Shown here: piece after piece, positions 27,795 to 36,877 of the stretch
Numbering within the stretch: the stretch's first letter is position 1
Layout: each line of letters opens with the position of its first letter
DNA from: Flavobacterium sp.
GTDB lineage: Bacteria; Bacteroidota; Bacteroidia; Flavobacteriales; Flavobacteriaceae
Direction: 5' to 3'
Length of the DNA stretch: 61,785 bases
Assembly (NCBI RefSeq): GCF_030146175.1
Contig: NZ_JASLCE010000119.1
Location: 1-61,785 of the forward strand
Notes under the pieces: model-generated
The model's input: the letters and a program-made list of their open reading frames with translations, nothing else
The model's database searches: none
What the model was told of the DNA's origin: nothing
Program-made: the position numbers and the translations under genes

Positions 27795-28296
27795 AAAATA
27801 TTCACCGGAAGAACTTGCTGATTCATTTGTTTTTAGAAATAACCTAACGGTTAAACAAAAAGAAGAAGCTGCTGATGAGTTAAAACGGTTTAGGAAAAAG
27901 AATGCAAAGCCATTAACAGATAGTCAATTGCTATATTCACGCGTGCAGCAATTACGCTTTCAGATAGAAGATTATTTAAAGTCGGATATTTATGATGCTG
28001 ATCTTTCTCTTCCCTTTTTTTTGAAGAAGTATATAAACCTCAGATATAAAATTAACAAAGATTTTGCTGAAGACATAAAGGTATCGGAATCAGAATTAAA
28101 TTCGATTCTGAATATGGGGAAACCTCCAAGTAAGAAAATAATTATTCGTTTAGAACTACACTCTAATAATTTTATACCTGCATTATATTGGTATAAATTG
28201 TTGGAAAAAGAAAAGGAGTACGAAATACAAATAGATAAGAAGATCAGAAAAGAAGAAGCTAAGTATGTTCAGAATCGTTTGATTCTGGATTTCTAA
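27772..28296 (+). CDS. HTH-like DNA-binding protein, candidate antitoxin
   Basis: A 174-residue, strongly charged protein. Residues 1-60 are helical and rich in Lys and Glu (SPEELADSFVFRNNLTVKQK); the middle (about 85-150) reads as an XRE/HigA-like HTH domain: FAEDIKVSESELNSILNMGK, then PPSKKIIIRLELHSNN and a following helix IPALYWYKLLEKEKEY. The gene starts inside the preceding GNAT frame (23-base overlap), placing the regulator second, as in higBA-type operons. It could bind the palindrome at 27250. A tight symmetric hairpin follows its stop. DNA binding and pairing with the GNAT protein are inference. Confidence 0.65.
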   Translation: MKAEKLNKKYSPEELADSFVFRNNLTVKQKEEAADELKRFRKKNAKPLTDSQLLYSRVQQLRFQIEDYLKSDIYDADLSLPFFLKKYINLRYKINKDFAEDIKVSESELNSILNMGKPPSKKIIIRLELHSNNFIPALYWYKLLEKEKEYEIQIDKKIRKEEAKYVQNRLILDF

Positions 28297-28337
28297 ATTA
28301 AAGAGGGCTGTTTCAATTTGAAACAGCCCTCTTTAAT
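28297..28337. terminator. Bidirectional terminator, perfect 20+1+20 inverted repeat
   Basis: Left arm begins ATTAAAGAGGGCTGTTTCAA and the right arm is its exact reverse complement around one T. It begins immediately after the HTH gene stop and lies 9 bases from the end of the convergent coiled-coil gene, so it can end both. Confidence 0.88.
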
Positions 28338-28345
28338 TTTATGAA

Positions 28346-28864
28346 TTAGGCGTTTGGATTTAAATTTTTCAGGTTTAATTGGGCTTCCTGTAATTCAATT
28401 TTACGCTCTTTATTTTTGTTGGTTAGCTTTAACAGCTTTTTCTTCCATTTGATATCCTCTTCGGCAGTAAGCTTGTCTTTGTCTTTTAAGGTTTTATACT
28501 TTGAAGACTGCTTGTCCAAATCCTTCTGACTGTCGGCTAATCTGTCAGTGGCTTTATGAACGTTTTTCTGAGCCTTTTCGATATCTTTTTTGGCTTTTTC
28601 AGCTTTCTGTAATTCTTTGGCCAGTCGTTTTTGTTCTTTTTCGGCCGCTTTACGTTGCTTTTCGGCTTCTTTCAGTGCTAATTCGTGTTCTTTAAGCTTT
28701 GCTTTTTCCAGTCGCTCTTTTTCTTCTTTAATTTTTTTTAAATCTTCAAGGCTTTGCGAAAGGTGGGTTTCGGCATTGTTGCTAACGGTTTCTTTCGAAA
28801 TTTCCTGTCCAAAACTAAACTGTGTTGAAATAACAGCTAGTGCAACCATCAATTTTACTCTCAT
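28346..28864 (-). CDS. Exported coiled-coil protein of unknown function
   Basis: A 172-residue protein with a signal peptide (MRVKLMVALAVISTQFSFGQ, likely cut before QEIS). From about residue 33 to the end it is almost continuous charged helix, with K, E, A and L in heptad-like spacing (for example KEAEKQRKAAEKEQKRLAKE), so a long periplasmic coiled coil is expected. No enzymatic motif is present. Similar KE-rich exported proteins occur widely in Flavobacteria. It is divergent from the nuclease gene, with a gap of 91 bases. Confidence 0.75.
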   Translation of the reverse strand: MRVKLMVALAVISTQFSFGQEISKETVSNNAETHLSQSLEDLKKIKEEKERLEKAKLKEHELALKEAEKQRKAAEKEQKRLAKELQKAEKAKKDIEKAQKNVHKATDRLADSQKDLDKQSSKYKTLKDKDKLTAEEDIKWKKKLLKLTNKNKERKIELQEAQLNLKNLNPNA

Positions 28865-28907
28865 AGATACTACTTTTATTAATTTTAAAAGGGTTATAAC
28901 TATTTAT

Positions 28908-28915
28908 TATCTTTA
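28908..28915 (+). promoter_or_regulatory. -7-like element before the nuclease gene
   Basis: TATCTTTA fits TAnnTTTG at seven of eight positions and lies 40 bases before the chosen nuclease ATG. No clear TTG was placed, so this is a weak call. Confidence 0.35.
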
Positions 28916-28955
28916 CAAATGTAACAAAAATCAAGCCATGCCTGTAGTAATAGCG

Positions 28956-29789
28956 ATGAAACGACCTGTATTTCTGATAAAACTCCTTTTGGTGTTTTTT
29001 TTCTTGTTTTCATGTGATAAAAAAGCAACAAAGGCAATAGAAGCGTCCTTGTCCGGAGTGCCTGAAAAGGAAATTGTAACCGATGTCGATAGCACATCCG
29101 CTACTTTTACGATGGCAAATTTTGACTATTTTCCCACTTCGACCACCGGAGTGGTGATCAACCATGATGCGTATTCCTTTTCCTATGCCGAACCCTATGA
29201 ACAAGCGGAATGGGTAGCTTATACGCTAACAAAAGATGATTTGTCCAACCGGGATTTTAAACGCCCGTTGTTTACCGAAGATAAAGATGTGAAATCCGGA
29301 TCGGCGAGCTGGCGGAACTACAAACAATCCGGTTATGATAAAGGACATTTGTGCCCGGCCGGTGATCGGAAAAAGAACTATAAAATGTTTGAAGAAACAT
29401 TTCTGACGTCTAATATCGCTCCGCAATTGCATCATTTTAACGATGGTGTCTGGAACCGACTGGAGCAAAAAGTACGGTATTGGGCTACGAAATACGATGG
29501 ATTATATGTGGTAACCGGAGGCGTTTTGTCCGAAAATTTAAAAACCATCGGGAAAGAAAATGTCGCTGTACCGAATTATTTCTATAAGGTGCTGATGACC
29601 AAAAAAGGGGATAAAATGATTGGATTCCTGGTTCCGCATGCTGTAAGCGACCGACCGTTATACGAATTTGTAGTCGATGTGGATACGATCGAAAAACTCA
29701 CCGGTATCGATTTCTTTCCGCAATTACCGGATGCTATCGAAAATAAATTTGAAAAAAACAGCGATTATAAAGCGTGGAGTTTTAATTAG
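28956..29789 (+). CDS. DNA/RNA non-specific endonuclease, lipoprotein (NUC1 family)
   Basis: A secreted or surface nuclease of the beta-beta-alpha metal type. I choose ATG 28956: it yields a lipoprotein signal MKRPVFLIKLLLVFFFLFSC with lipid-modified C20; ATG 28938 adds six residues, and the longer open frame back to 28590 runs antisense through the coiled-coil gene. The catalytic motif is D128-K-G-H131 where the classical form is DRGH; SNIAPQLHHFNDGVWNRLE supplies the conserved metal-binding asparagine region. The protein is 277 residues. Likely roles are nutrient nucleic acid breakdown or defence against free DNA. Confidence 0.88.
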   Translation: MKRPVFLIKLLLVFFFLFSCDKKATKAIEASLSGVPEKEIVTDVDSTSATFTMANFDYFPTSTTGVVINHDAYSFSYAEPYEQAEWVAYTLTKDDLSNRDFKRPLFTEDKDVKSGSASWRNYKQSGYDKGHLCPAGDRKKNYKMFEETFLTSNIAPQLHHFNDGVWNRLEQKVRYWATKYDGLYVVTGGVLSENLKTIGKENVAVPNYFYKVLMTKKGDKMIGFLVPHAVSDRPLYEFVVDVDTIEKLTGIDFFPQLPDAIENKFEKNSDYKAWSFN

Positions 29790-29790
29790 A

Positions 29791-31047
29791 CTACCATTCG
29801 TTTACTTTGTTGGCATCCATTTTCAGGAATACAAACAATAAAATGGTAAACGCCCATAAACTCGATCCGCCATAGGAGAAAAAGGGTAGTGGTACTCCAA
29901 TGGTTGGAAACATCTTGATCAGCATCGAAATATTTACAAAAAAGTGCGTAAACAGGAACGTTGCGACACAATAGCCATACACCCGGCTAAATTTTGTTTT
30001 CTGATGTTCGGCGAGGTAAATGATCCGCATAAAAAGGGTTACAAATAATATGATTACAACCGCAGCACCTACAAATCCCCATTCTTCACCAACAGTTGTA
30101 AAAATATAATCGGTATGCTGTTCCGGTACGAAACCACCTTTGGTTTGTGTTCCTTCGAGATAGCCTTTACCAAGCCAGCTTCCGGAACCAATGGCAATCA
30201 TCGACTGGTTCAGGTTGTATCCTTCACGCTGCATGTTTACATCTTTTCCAAGAAGTACATTGATACGATCTTTCTGGTGGGCTTCCAATACGTTTTCGTA
30301 AACATAATCCACCGAGAATACAAATCCGGTTATCAATACAAAAATAATCCCGTAAACAAGCGGATTCCGATTGATACGACGGTTAAAAATATAATGGATG
30401 ATCATTATGATAAGCGCCAGTATAACGATAAATACCGGTTTGATAATCAAGGCAAGTATAAAGAGTATAATTGCGATAAAACCGGTCCAAAGATACCAAC
30501 TTGGCAATCCTTCGCGATACAATACGAATGTCAGTGAAATAAAGATCATGGCACTACCGGCATCGGGTTGCAGAAGGATTAAAACCACCGGGAAACCAAA
30601 TACAGCCAGTGCAATTATCTGGTGTTTAAATAGTTTGATGTTGATCTGCGTGTCGCTCAGTAACTTCGCCAGAAGCAAAGCCGTGGCGGTTTTTACGAAC
30701 TCAGACGGCTGGAAACCGAAACCACCAAACTGGTACCAGTTGGTTTGTCCTTTAATCGTCTTACCAAAGGCAAATAGTCCAAGAAGGAGGACAATACCAA
30801 ATGCATAAAAGACAATAGCATACTTTTCGAATATTTTGGCATCCACAGAAAGTATGGTGAAAATCAACGGGATGGTGAGCATGATAAAAAGCATCTGCTT
30901 ACCATAGGTCTGACTTAAATCAAAAATTGAGGTTTCCTCAAGCGGTAACGAAGCCGAGTAGATATTCATCCACCCCATGACCACCAATACAATATAAATA
31001 AGTATGGTGATCCAATCGATATTATTCGCTACGCTCTGATTTTTCAT
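29791..31047 (-). CDS. rodA: Peptidoglycan polymerase RodA (SEDS family)
   Basis: A SEDS glycosyltransferase that builds glycan strands during cell elongation with PBP2. The 418-residue polytopic protein contains the family motifs NWYQFGGFGFQPSEFVKTA, LLQPDAGSAMIF (with the essential aspartate), EGYNLNQSMIAIGSGSWLGK and FVPEQHTDYIF, then PLPFFSYGGSS near the end. It is the last gene of the elongation operon; its ATG overlaps the PBP2 stop by one base (TAATG). Confidence 0.96.
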   Translation of the reverse strand: MKNQSVANNIDWITILIYIVLVVMGWMNIYSASLPLEETSIFDLSQTYGKQMLFIMLTIPLIFTILSVDAKIFEKYAIVFYAFGIVLLLGLFAFGKTIKGQTNWYQFGGFGFQPSEFVKTATALLLAKLLSDTQINIKLFKHQIIALAVFGFPVVLILLQPDAGSAMIFISLTFVLYREGLPSWYLWTGFIAIILFILALIIKPVFIVILALIIMIIHYIFNRRINRNPLVYGIIFVLITGFVFSVDYVYENVLEAHQKDRINVLLGKDVNMQREGYNLNQSMIAIGSGSWLGKGYLEGTQTKGGFVPEQHTDYIFTTVGEEWGFVGAAVVIILFVTLFMRIIYLAEHQKTKFSRVYGYCVATFLFTHFFVNISMLIKMFPTIGVPLPFFSYGGSSLWAFTILLFVFLKMDANKVNEW

Positions 31048-32909
31048 TATCGGTTATTGATTGTAAAAGGTACACCACTGGTTACCTTGTCGTATTCATG
31101 TTGTAAACTGCCTTCCAGCATTCTTTTTTCCAAATCGGTACGGGTAATGGTCTTTTTCAGATATTTCTCAATCATCAAACTGGAAATAGGTCCGGCCCAA
31201 CGCGCACCCCAATAACCGTTTTCTACCAATACAGCGATTGCGATTTTCGGATCGTTTCGCGGTGCAAATGCTACGAAAACCGAGTGGTCGGTTAGCTGTA
31301 CTCTTTTTCCGTTGATCTTGGTAAAGTTTTCGGCCGTACCGGTTTTACCGCAAATTTCAATTCCTTCTACACGAAGACTGGCTGCGGTTCCCATATTGTA
31401 CACGTCGAATAAACCGTCGATAACCGGTCGGAAATATTGTTTGTCGATAGACGTAATGTGTTTGGTCGTAAACTTTTTGTCGATCTTATGTTTTTCAATT
31501 TTTCGAATAACGTGAGGCGTATAATAATAACCTTCATTGGCAATTGTGGCCATCATATTCGCCAACTGAATCGGTGTCATCGTTACCTCACCCTGTCCGA
31601 TGGAATTGGAAATAATGGTCGTACTTTTCCAACCGCCATTCGGATACCAGCGGTCATAATAACGCGAAGTCGGGATGTGTCCTTTTCTTCCCGGCGGAAG
31701 ATCGTAGCCCATAAAATTCCCCAATCCGAAACTTTTCATATGCGCACTCCAGGCGTCCACACCAAAACGCGGTTTGTTATATTTTTCGATCGTTCGTTTA
31801 AATACATTGGCAAAATAGGCATTACAGGATTTGTAAATACCGTTATGCAACTTGATATTTCCGCCCGGACAGTGACATTTCATAAAAGCACCTCTACCGT
31901 AGGAAAACCCGTGATGACAAACAAAGGTTGTGTTTTCGTCGATTACTTCTTCCTGAAGTCCGGCCAGACCGGTTAATATTTTAAAAGGTGATCCCGGCGG
32001 ATATTCTGCCAGAAGTCCGCGGTCGTATAAAGGCTTTGCAATCGAATCGTTGTAAAGCATGGTATAATTCTTAGAACGCTCGCGACCTACCAAAATTGCA
32101 GGATCATAGGATGGTGCCGTCACCAAAGCCAGAATTTCACCGGTTTTGGGTTCGATCGCAACAATACCACCGCGTTTGTTTACCATTAAAGCCTCGCCAT
32201 ACTTTTGAAGTTCGGCATCGATGGTTAAAGTGATATCTTCACCCTGAACGGCAATCGTATCATAAATACCGTCTTTATATGGGCCAATTTCGCGGTTAAA
32301 ACGATCCCTTTGTATGTATTTTACACCTTTGGTACCGCGTAAAACCTCTTCGTACATCTGTTCTACACCTTGCATACCAATCAAATCGCCGCTTTTGTAA
32401 TACGGTTTCTTTTTGATGATATTATCGTTTACCTGTGTGATATAACCGAAGACGTTGGCACCTACTGTCACCTGATAGTCTCGTAATGATCGCTTTAAAA
32501 CTTCAAATCCTGAAAATTTGCGGATCTTTTCCTGAAAGGCCGCATATTCCATTTTGTTTAACTGAGCAATAAATACCGATGGTAGCATCGGACTATAAAC
32601 GCGCGCTTTTTCTATTTTTTTGATAAACTCCTCTTTGGAGATGTTCAGTAGATTGCAAAACTCAAGGGTGTCGATATTCTTAACATCCTTAGGCGTCACC
32701 ATAATATCATACGACGGTTGGTTGGCTACCAATAGCTGGCCGTTACGGTCGTAGATATAACCGCGTTCCGGGTATTCATATTTGATTTTGATAGCATTAT
32801 TATCCGATTTTTGGATATAAGAATCGTCTAAAATCTGTAGATAGAAAAGCCGTGCCATTATCAGCAATGCTGCAATAACAATCAAACCGGGTAATAAAAG
32901 TTTTCTCAT
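31047..32909 (-). CDS. mrdA: Penicillin-binding protein 2 (elongation transpeptidase)
   Basis: A class B PBP that cross-links peptidoglycan in the elongasome. One N-terminal helix (about 5-24) anchors it; the PBP dimer (pedestal) region spans about 50-220 (PERGYIYDRNG). Transpeptidase motifs are S307-P-F-K310 (with proline in the second place), S361-C-N363 and K522-T-G524. The length of 620 residues is typical. The start overlaps mreD by four bases and the stop overlaps rodA by one. This is the target class for mecillinam-type beta-lactams, from family knowledge. Confidence 0.95.
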   Translation of the reverse strand: MRKLLLPGLIVIAALLIMARLFYLQILDDSYIQKSDNNAIKIKYEYPERGYIYDRNGQLLVANQPSYDIMVTPKDVKNIDTLEFCNLLNISKEEFIKKIEKARVYSPMLPSVFIAQLNKMEYAAFQEKIRKFSGFEVLKRSLRDYQVTVGANVFGYITQVNDNIIKKKPYYKSGDLIGMQGVEQMYEEVLRGTKGVKYIQRDRFNREIGPYKDGIYDTIAVQGEDITLTIDAELQKYGEALMVNKRGGIVAIEPKTGEILALVTAPSYDPAILVGRERSKNYTMLYNDSIAKPLYDRGLLAEYPPGSPFKILTGLAGLQEEVIDENTTFVCHHGFSYGRGAFMKCHCPGGNIKLHNGIYKSCNAYFANVFKRTIEKYNKPRFGVDAWSAHMKSFGLGNFMGYDLPPGRKGHIPTSRYYDRWYPNGGWKSTTIISNSIGQGEVTMTPIQLANMMATIANEGYYYTPHVIRKIEKHKIDKKFTTKHITSIDKQYFRPVIDGLFDVYNMGTAASLRVEGIEICGKTGTAENFTKINGKRVQLTDHSVFVAFAPRNDPKIAIAVLVENGYWGARWAGPISSLMIEKYLKKTITRTDLEKRMLEGSLQHEYDKVTSGVPFTINNR

Positions 32910-33412
32910 CGTTTGCTAGGCTTAATTAAATAAATAATTATGATGCAAAGCAGTAAGGTAAATATAGTGCTTAGTAAAGTTCGTAATAAAATATCCCAAA
33001 TAAAATTAAAACGGAATATTTCTAATAAATATAAGACTAAATGATGGGTGACTACGGCAATAAGAATAAATGAAAAACGTTCGGGCGTAAGTTTGTCGGT
33101 AATTTTAACCGTCTGATATTCGTAACTGACTCCGAATGAAAATTTAAAAAAGGTAGGTCTAAAATAAGCCAGGGTTACACAGGCAGCCGCATGTACACCT
33201 CCGGAATTGGAAAACATATCCATAACAAGTCCGAGGAAAAAACTGGCCACAAGCAAACCGGCTTTACTACCGTTTACCGGGTACAAAATAATAAAAAGAA
33301 TGTACGGATACGGATTGATAAAACCCAGAAAGTCGATGTTGTTAAAGACAACAACCTGTATGGCAAGCAGCACTACAAACCGTAAGCTATTTGTAATAAA
33401 CGTACTATTCAT
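32906..33412 (-). CDS. mreD: Rod shape-determining protein MreD
   Basis: A 168-residue inner-membrane protein with about five helices. It begins MNSTFITNSLRFVVLLAIQV and carries IDFLGFINPYPYILFIILYP and GLVMDMFSNSGGVHAAAC, the conserved part of MreD in this phylum. It overlaps mreC by eight bases and PBP2 by four. MreD proteins vary widely, so the call leans on gene order as well as on these motifs. Confidence 0.92.
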   Translation of the reverse strand: MNSTFITNSLRFVVLLAIQVVVFNNIDFLGFINPYPYILFIILYPVNGSKAGLLVASFFLGLVMDMFSNSGGVHAAACVTLAYFRPTFFKFSFGVSYEYQTVKITDKLTPERFSFILIAVVTHHLVLYLLEIFRFNFIWDILLRTLLSTIFTLLLCIIIIYLIKPSKR

Positions 33413-34232
33413 TTTTTGTTTCTTCTTGTAATTTCTGGATTTCTTTTCGCTTTACATTTTCAATTACATACACGTGACCTAAGTTGGTCATGTCGTTAAA
33501 TAATCGAATATTCAGGGTGTAATAATTGGTCGCTTTGTCGATATATACTTTGTCGATAACTCCGATAGGGATGTTTTCCGGGAAAATATCCGAAATACCT
33601 CCGGTTACAATGGTATCGCCTTTGCGAACCGAAGCCAGACGCGGTACATCGATCAATTGCGCAAATCCTACGTTTTTACCATTCCACGTTAGGGAACCAA
33701 AATGATTGGATTTTTTGATTTTAGCATTAATCTTAGACTTGATATTCAAGACACTTTGTACAGTCGAATAACTGTTGGAAGTCTTTTCGATCATACCCAC
33801 GACTCCCAAACTATTTACAACACCCATATCGGCATGAATACCATCTTTTTCACCGCCTAAAAGCGTCAGGTAATTTTCTTTACTGTTAAAAGTATTGTTG
33901 ATCACCTTAGCATTATACACTTTTACATTTTCGATTCCGGACGGTTTTGGCAAAGCGCTTCCGGCCGCTAAAGAATCGGTATTGTTAAAAAGCAGTTTTT
34001 TCAACTGGGCATTTTCATTGGCCAGCTGGTTGTTTTGTTCGCGAAGGTTCAGGTATTCTTTAACGTTATTGATCTTTTCGTATACAAATCCGGTAAAGAC
34101 ATTCGCCGAACTAATATAGCGACTTCTGTGATAGGAATGGGATTGTATGGTCAATGATAAAGAAATGCCCAAAAGCAGCAAAAACAGTAACCGGTTACTG
34201 TTTTTTAATATAAAGTTAAAGATTTGCTGCAT
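33405..34232 (-). CDS. mreC: Rod shape-determining protein MreC
   Basis: A periplasmic scaffold of the elongasome, 275 residues. It has one N-terminal helix (about 10-28), a coiled coil (about 55-85, LNLREQNNQLANENAQLKKL) and the beta-barrel domains with GGEKDGIHADMGVVNSLGVV and RKGDTIVTGGISDIFPENIP. The gene begins 11 bases after mreB stops, and its end overlaps mreD by eight bases. All expected parts are present. Confidence 0.95.
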   Translation of the reverse strand: MQQIFNFILKNSNRLLFLLLLGISLSLTIQSHSYHRSRYISSANVFTGFVYEKINNVKEYLNLREQNNQLANENAQLKKLLFNNTDSLAAGSALPKPSGIENVKVYNAKVINNTFNSKENYLTLLGGEKDGIHADMGVVNSLGVVGMIEKTSNSYSTVQSVLNIKSKINAKIKKSNHFGSLTWNGKNVGFAQLIDVPRLASVRKGDTIVTGGISDIFPENIPIGVIDKVYIDKATNYYTLNIRLFNDMTNLGHVYVIENVKRKEIQKLQEETKNE

Positions 34233-34243
34233 GAATTAGTTCT

Positions 34244-35272
34244 TTATTTGATAAGAATCCCTTTGAATTTCTGAATATTTTTTAATGCCATTCCTGTTCC
34301 TCTTACAACGGCTCGTAACGGGTCTTCGGCGATATAAACCGGTAAATCCGTTTTTTGAGAGATACGCTTGTCAAGTCCTCGTAACATCGATCCTCCACCG
34401 GCCAGATAAATACCGGTATTGTAAATATCGGCGGCTAGTTCGGGCGGTGTTTGGGATAAGGTTTCCATAACCGCATCTTCAATACGCTGAATGGATTTAT
34501 CCAAAGCTTTTGCGATCTCACGATACGAAACGTCTACCTGTTTTGGCTTTCCGGTTAACAAGTCACGTCCCTGAACCGACATTTCATCCGGCGGCGTATC
34601 CAGGTCTTCCGTAGCGGCACCGATAGCAATTTTAATTTTTTCAGCGGTACTTTCTCCAACAAAAAGGTTGTGTTGTGTTCGCATATAATATACGATATCG
34701 TTGGTAAACACGTCACCGGCAATTTTAACCGATTTGTCACAAACGATCCCGCCTAATGCGATCACGGCGATTTCGGTAGTACCACCTCCGATATCGACAA
34801 TCATATTTCCTTTCGGTTGCATAATATCCACACCGATACCGATAGCCGCAGCCATCGGTTCGTGGATTAGGTATACTTCTTTTCCATTAACCCGCTCACA
34901 GGATTCTTTTACCGCACGCATTTCCACTTCCGTAATTCCGGAAGGGATACAAACCACCATTCGCAAAGCCGGTGTAAACATTTTTTTCTTTAGCGCCGGA
35001 ATGCTTTTAATGAACAAACTGATCATTTTTTCCGATGCGTCAAAATCAGCAATTACACCATCCTTTAGAGGACGTATGGTTTTGATGTTTTCATGAGTCT
35101 TACCCTGCATCTGGTTTGCTTCTTTACCAACAGCAATAATTTTCCCAGAAACACGATCACGAGCAACTATAGATGGACTATCAACGACAACTTTGTCATT
35201 GTGGATAATAAGGGTATTTGCGGTACCTAGGTCAATCGCAATATCCTCAGTCATGAAATCAAAAAATCCCAT
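34244..35272 (-). CDS. mreB: Actin-like rod shape protein MreB
   Basis: The cytoplasmic actin homologue that guides wall synthesis. The 342-residue protein has the phosphate-1 motif IDLGTANTLI, the MVVCIPSGITEVEMRAVKES segment, phosphate-2 motif VDIGGGTTEIAVIALGG, and the adenosine motif GIYLAGGGSMLRGLD. An N-terminal hydrophobic stretch (MGFFDFMTEDIAI) may aid membrane contact. It follows purH by 53 bases, with a possible promoter element in the gap, so it may be read both from purH and separately. Confidence 0.97.
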   Translation of the reverse strand: MGFFDFMTEDIAIDLGTANTLIIHNDKVVVDSPSIVARDRVSGKIIAVGKEANQMQGKTHENIKTIRPLKDGVIADFDASEKMISLFIKSIPALKKKMFTPALRMVVCIPSGITEVEMRAVKESCERVNGKEVYLIHEPMAAAIGIGVDIMQPKGNMIVDIGGGTTEIAVIALGGIVCDKSVKIAGDVFTNDIVYYMRTQHNLFVGESTAEKIKIAIGAATEDLDTPPDEMSVQGRDLLTGKPKQVDVSYREIAKALDKSIQRIEDAVMETLSQTPPELAADIYNTGIYLAGGGSMLRGLDKRISQKTDLPVYIAEDPLRAVVRGTGMALKNIQKFKGILIK

Positions 35273-35311
35273 ACAAAAAAGGGTTTAATACATTTATAAA
35301 TAATTAGCCTA

Positions 35312-35319
35312 CAAAAATA
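35312..35319 (-). promoter_or_regulatory. -7-like element before mreB
   Basis: Minus-strand TATTTTTG, an exact TAnnTTTG, in the 53-base gap between purH and mreB. No TTG is present at the expected spacing within the purH 3' end, so an internal promoter is only possible. Confidence 0.4.
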
Positions 35320-35325
35320 ATAAAA

Positions 35326-36852
35326 TTAATGTTTAAAATGACGAACTCCGGTAAATACCATCGCAACTTTATTTTCGTTGCAATAGTTGATACTCAGTTC
35401 GTCTTTTATAGAGCCACCCGGTTGAATAACAGCGGTGATGCCGGCATTTTTTGCCAACTCAACACAATCCGGAAAAGGGAAGAAAGCATCGCTTGCCATT
35501 ACTGCTCCGTTTAAATCAAAATGGAATGAATTTGCTTTTTCAACAGCCTGGCGTAATGCGTCTACCCGCGACGTTTGTCCGGTTCCGGAAGCGCACAACT
35601 GTTTGTTTTTAGCAAAAACGATAGTGTTCGATTTGGTGTGTTTACAGATTTTGGAGGCAAAAAGCAGATCTTCGATTTCCTTTGTTGTAGGTGCTGTTAT
35701 GGTAACGGTTTTTAAGAGCTCTTTATTGTCTGTAATATTGTCTTTATCCTGAATTAACATTCCATTAAGACAGGTGCGTACCTGTTTTGTAGGTAATTCC
35801 ACATCATTTTGGATCAGGATGATTCTGTTTTTCTTTTCTTCTAAAATAGCAATCGCTTTTTCGTCATACGCCGGAGCAATTACCACTTCGCAAAACAACT
35901 TGTTGATTTCTTCCGCAGCGGCTTCATCAATTTTTCCGTTGGCGATCAAAACACCACCGAAGGCCGAAGTCGGATCACCGGCTAATGCATCCAGATAGGC
36001 TTCTTTCATCGTTTTGCGCGTCGCTAGTCCACAAGCATTGTTGTGTTTTAAAATCGCGAATGTCGGATCGTCATTTTTAAACTCATTCATCAGGTTTACG
36101 GCCGCGTCAACGTCTAGTAAGTTGTTGTACGAAAGCTCTTTTCCGTGTACTTTGGTAAACATTGCGTCGAAATCACCAAAGAAATACCCTTTCTGGTGTG
36201 GGTTTTCGCCATAACGCAATACCTGACCGTTGTCTACACTGGCTTTATAAACCGTTTCATCGGTGTTGAAATAATTAAAAATGGCACCGTCATAGTGTGA
36301 CGAAACATGGAACGCTTTGGTAGCCAAAAGGCGTCTTTCTTCCAATGTAGTCGCTCCGTTTCCGTTAGTGATCATCTCAAGGAATAAGGCATATTCGTTT
36401 ACTGAGGCAACGATAACGGTATCTTTAAAGTTTTTCGCAGCTGCACGGATCAGGGAAATACCACCGATGTCGATTTTTTCGATAATATCGGCTTCGCTGG
36501 CTCCGGAAGCAACGGTTTTTTCAAACGGATATAAGTCAACAATAACCAAATCAATTTGTGGAATTTCGTATTCCTGCATCTGTTGTACATCGCCTTCATG
36601 ATCCTGACGGTTTAAGATCCCACCGAAAATTTTCGGATGTAACGTTTTAACGCGTCCGCCTAAAATCGAAGGATAGGACGTTACATCTTCCACAGGAACT
36701 ACCGGAATACCCAGATTTTTGATGAAATCTTCGGTTCCGCCGGTTGAATAAATCGTCACATTGTGGGCGTGTAATTTTCTAACGATAGGTTCCAGGCCGT
36801 CTTTGTCGAATACCGAAATTAAAGCCGATTGAATGGTTTTTGTTGTGTTCAT
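35326..36852 (-). CDS. purH: Bifunctional AICAR transformylase / IMP cyclohydrolase
   Basis: Catalyses the last two steps of IMP synthesis. The 508-residue protein has the N-terminal cyclohydrolase (MGS-like) domain (about 1-140: ALISVFDKDGLEPIV, STGGTEDFI, GGRVKTLHPKIFGGIL) and the transformylase domain after it, with LRYGENPHQKG, ILKHNNACGLATR (the KHxNxCG motif) and SDAFFPFPDCVE. It is the first gene of the run with mreB, mreC, mreD, PBP2 and rodA, and has a consensus promoter upstream. Confidence 0.97.
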   Translation of the reverse strand: MNTTKTIQSALISVFDKDGLEPIVRKLHAHNVTIYSTGGTEDFIKNLGIPVVPVEDVTSYPSILGGRVKTLHPKIFGGILNRQDHEGDVQQMQEYEIPQIDLVIVDLYPFEKTVASGASEADIIEKIDIGGISLIRAAAKNFKDTVIVASVNEYALFLEMITNGNGATTLEERRLLATKAFHVSSHYDGAIFNYFNTDETVYKASVDNGQVLRYGENPHQKGYFFGDFDAMFTKVHGKELSYNNLLDVDAAVNLMNEFKNDDPTFAILKHNNACGLATRKTMKEAYLDALAGDPTSAFGGVLIANGKIDEAAAEEINKLFCEVVIAPAYDEKAIAILEEKKNRIILIQNDVELPTKQVRTCLNGMLIQDKDNITDNKELLKTVTITAPTTKEIEDLLFASKICKHTKSNTIVFAKNKQLCASGTGQTSRVDALRQAVEKANSFHFDLNGAVMASDAFFPFPDCVELAKNAGITAVIQPGGSIKDELSINYCNENKVAMVFTGVRHFKH

Positions 36853-36877
36853 TGTGTTGTTGTGTTTTTTAAAGGTG

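Noticed and set aside
28590..28955. N-terminal extension of the nuclease frame
   Set aside because: It is antisense to the coiled-coil gene, gives serine/phenylalanine-rich low-complexity sequence, and precedes a proper lipoprotein signal at 28956.
31437..31976. 179-codon plus-strand open frame inside PBP2
   Set aside because: It runs antisense through the PBP2 catalytic domain, with no recognisable protein features.
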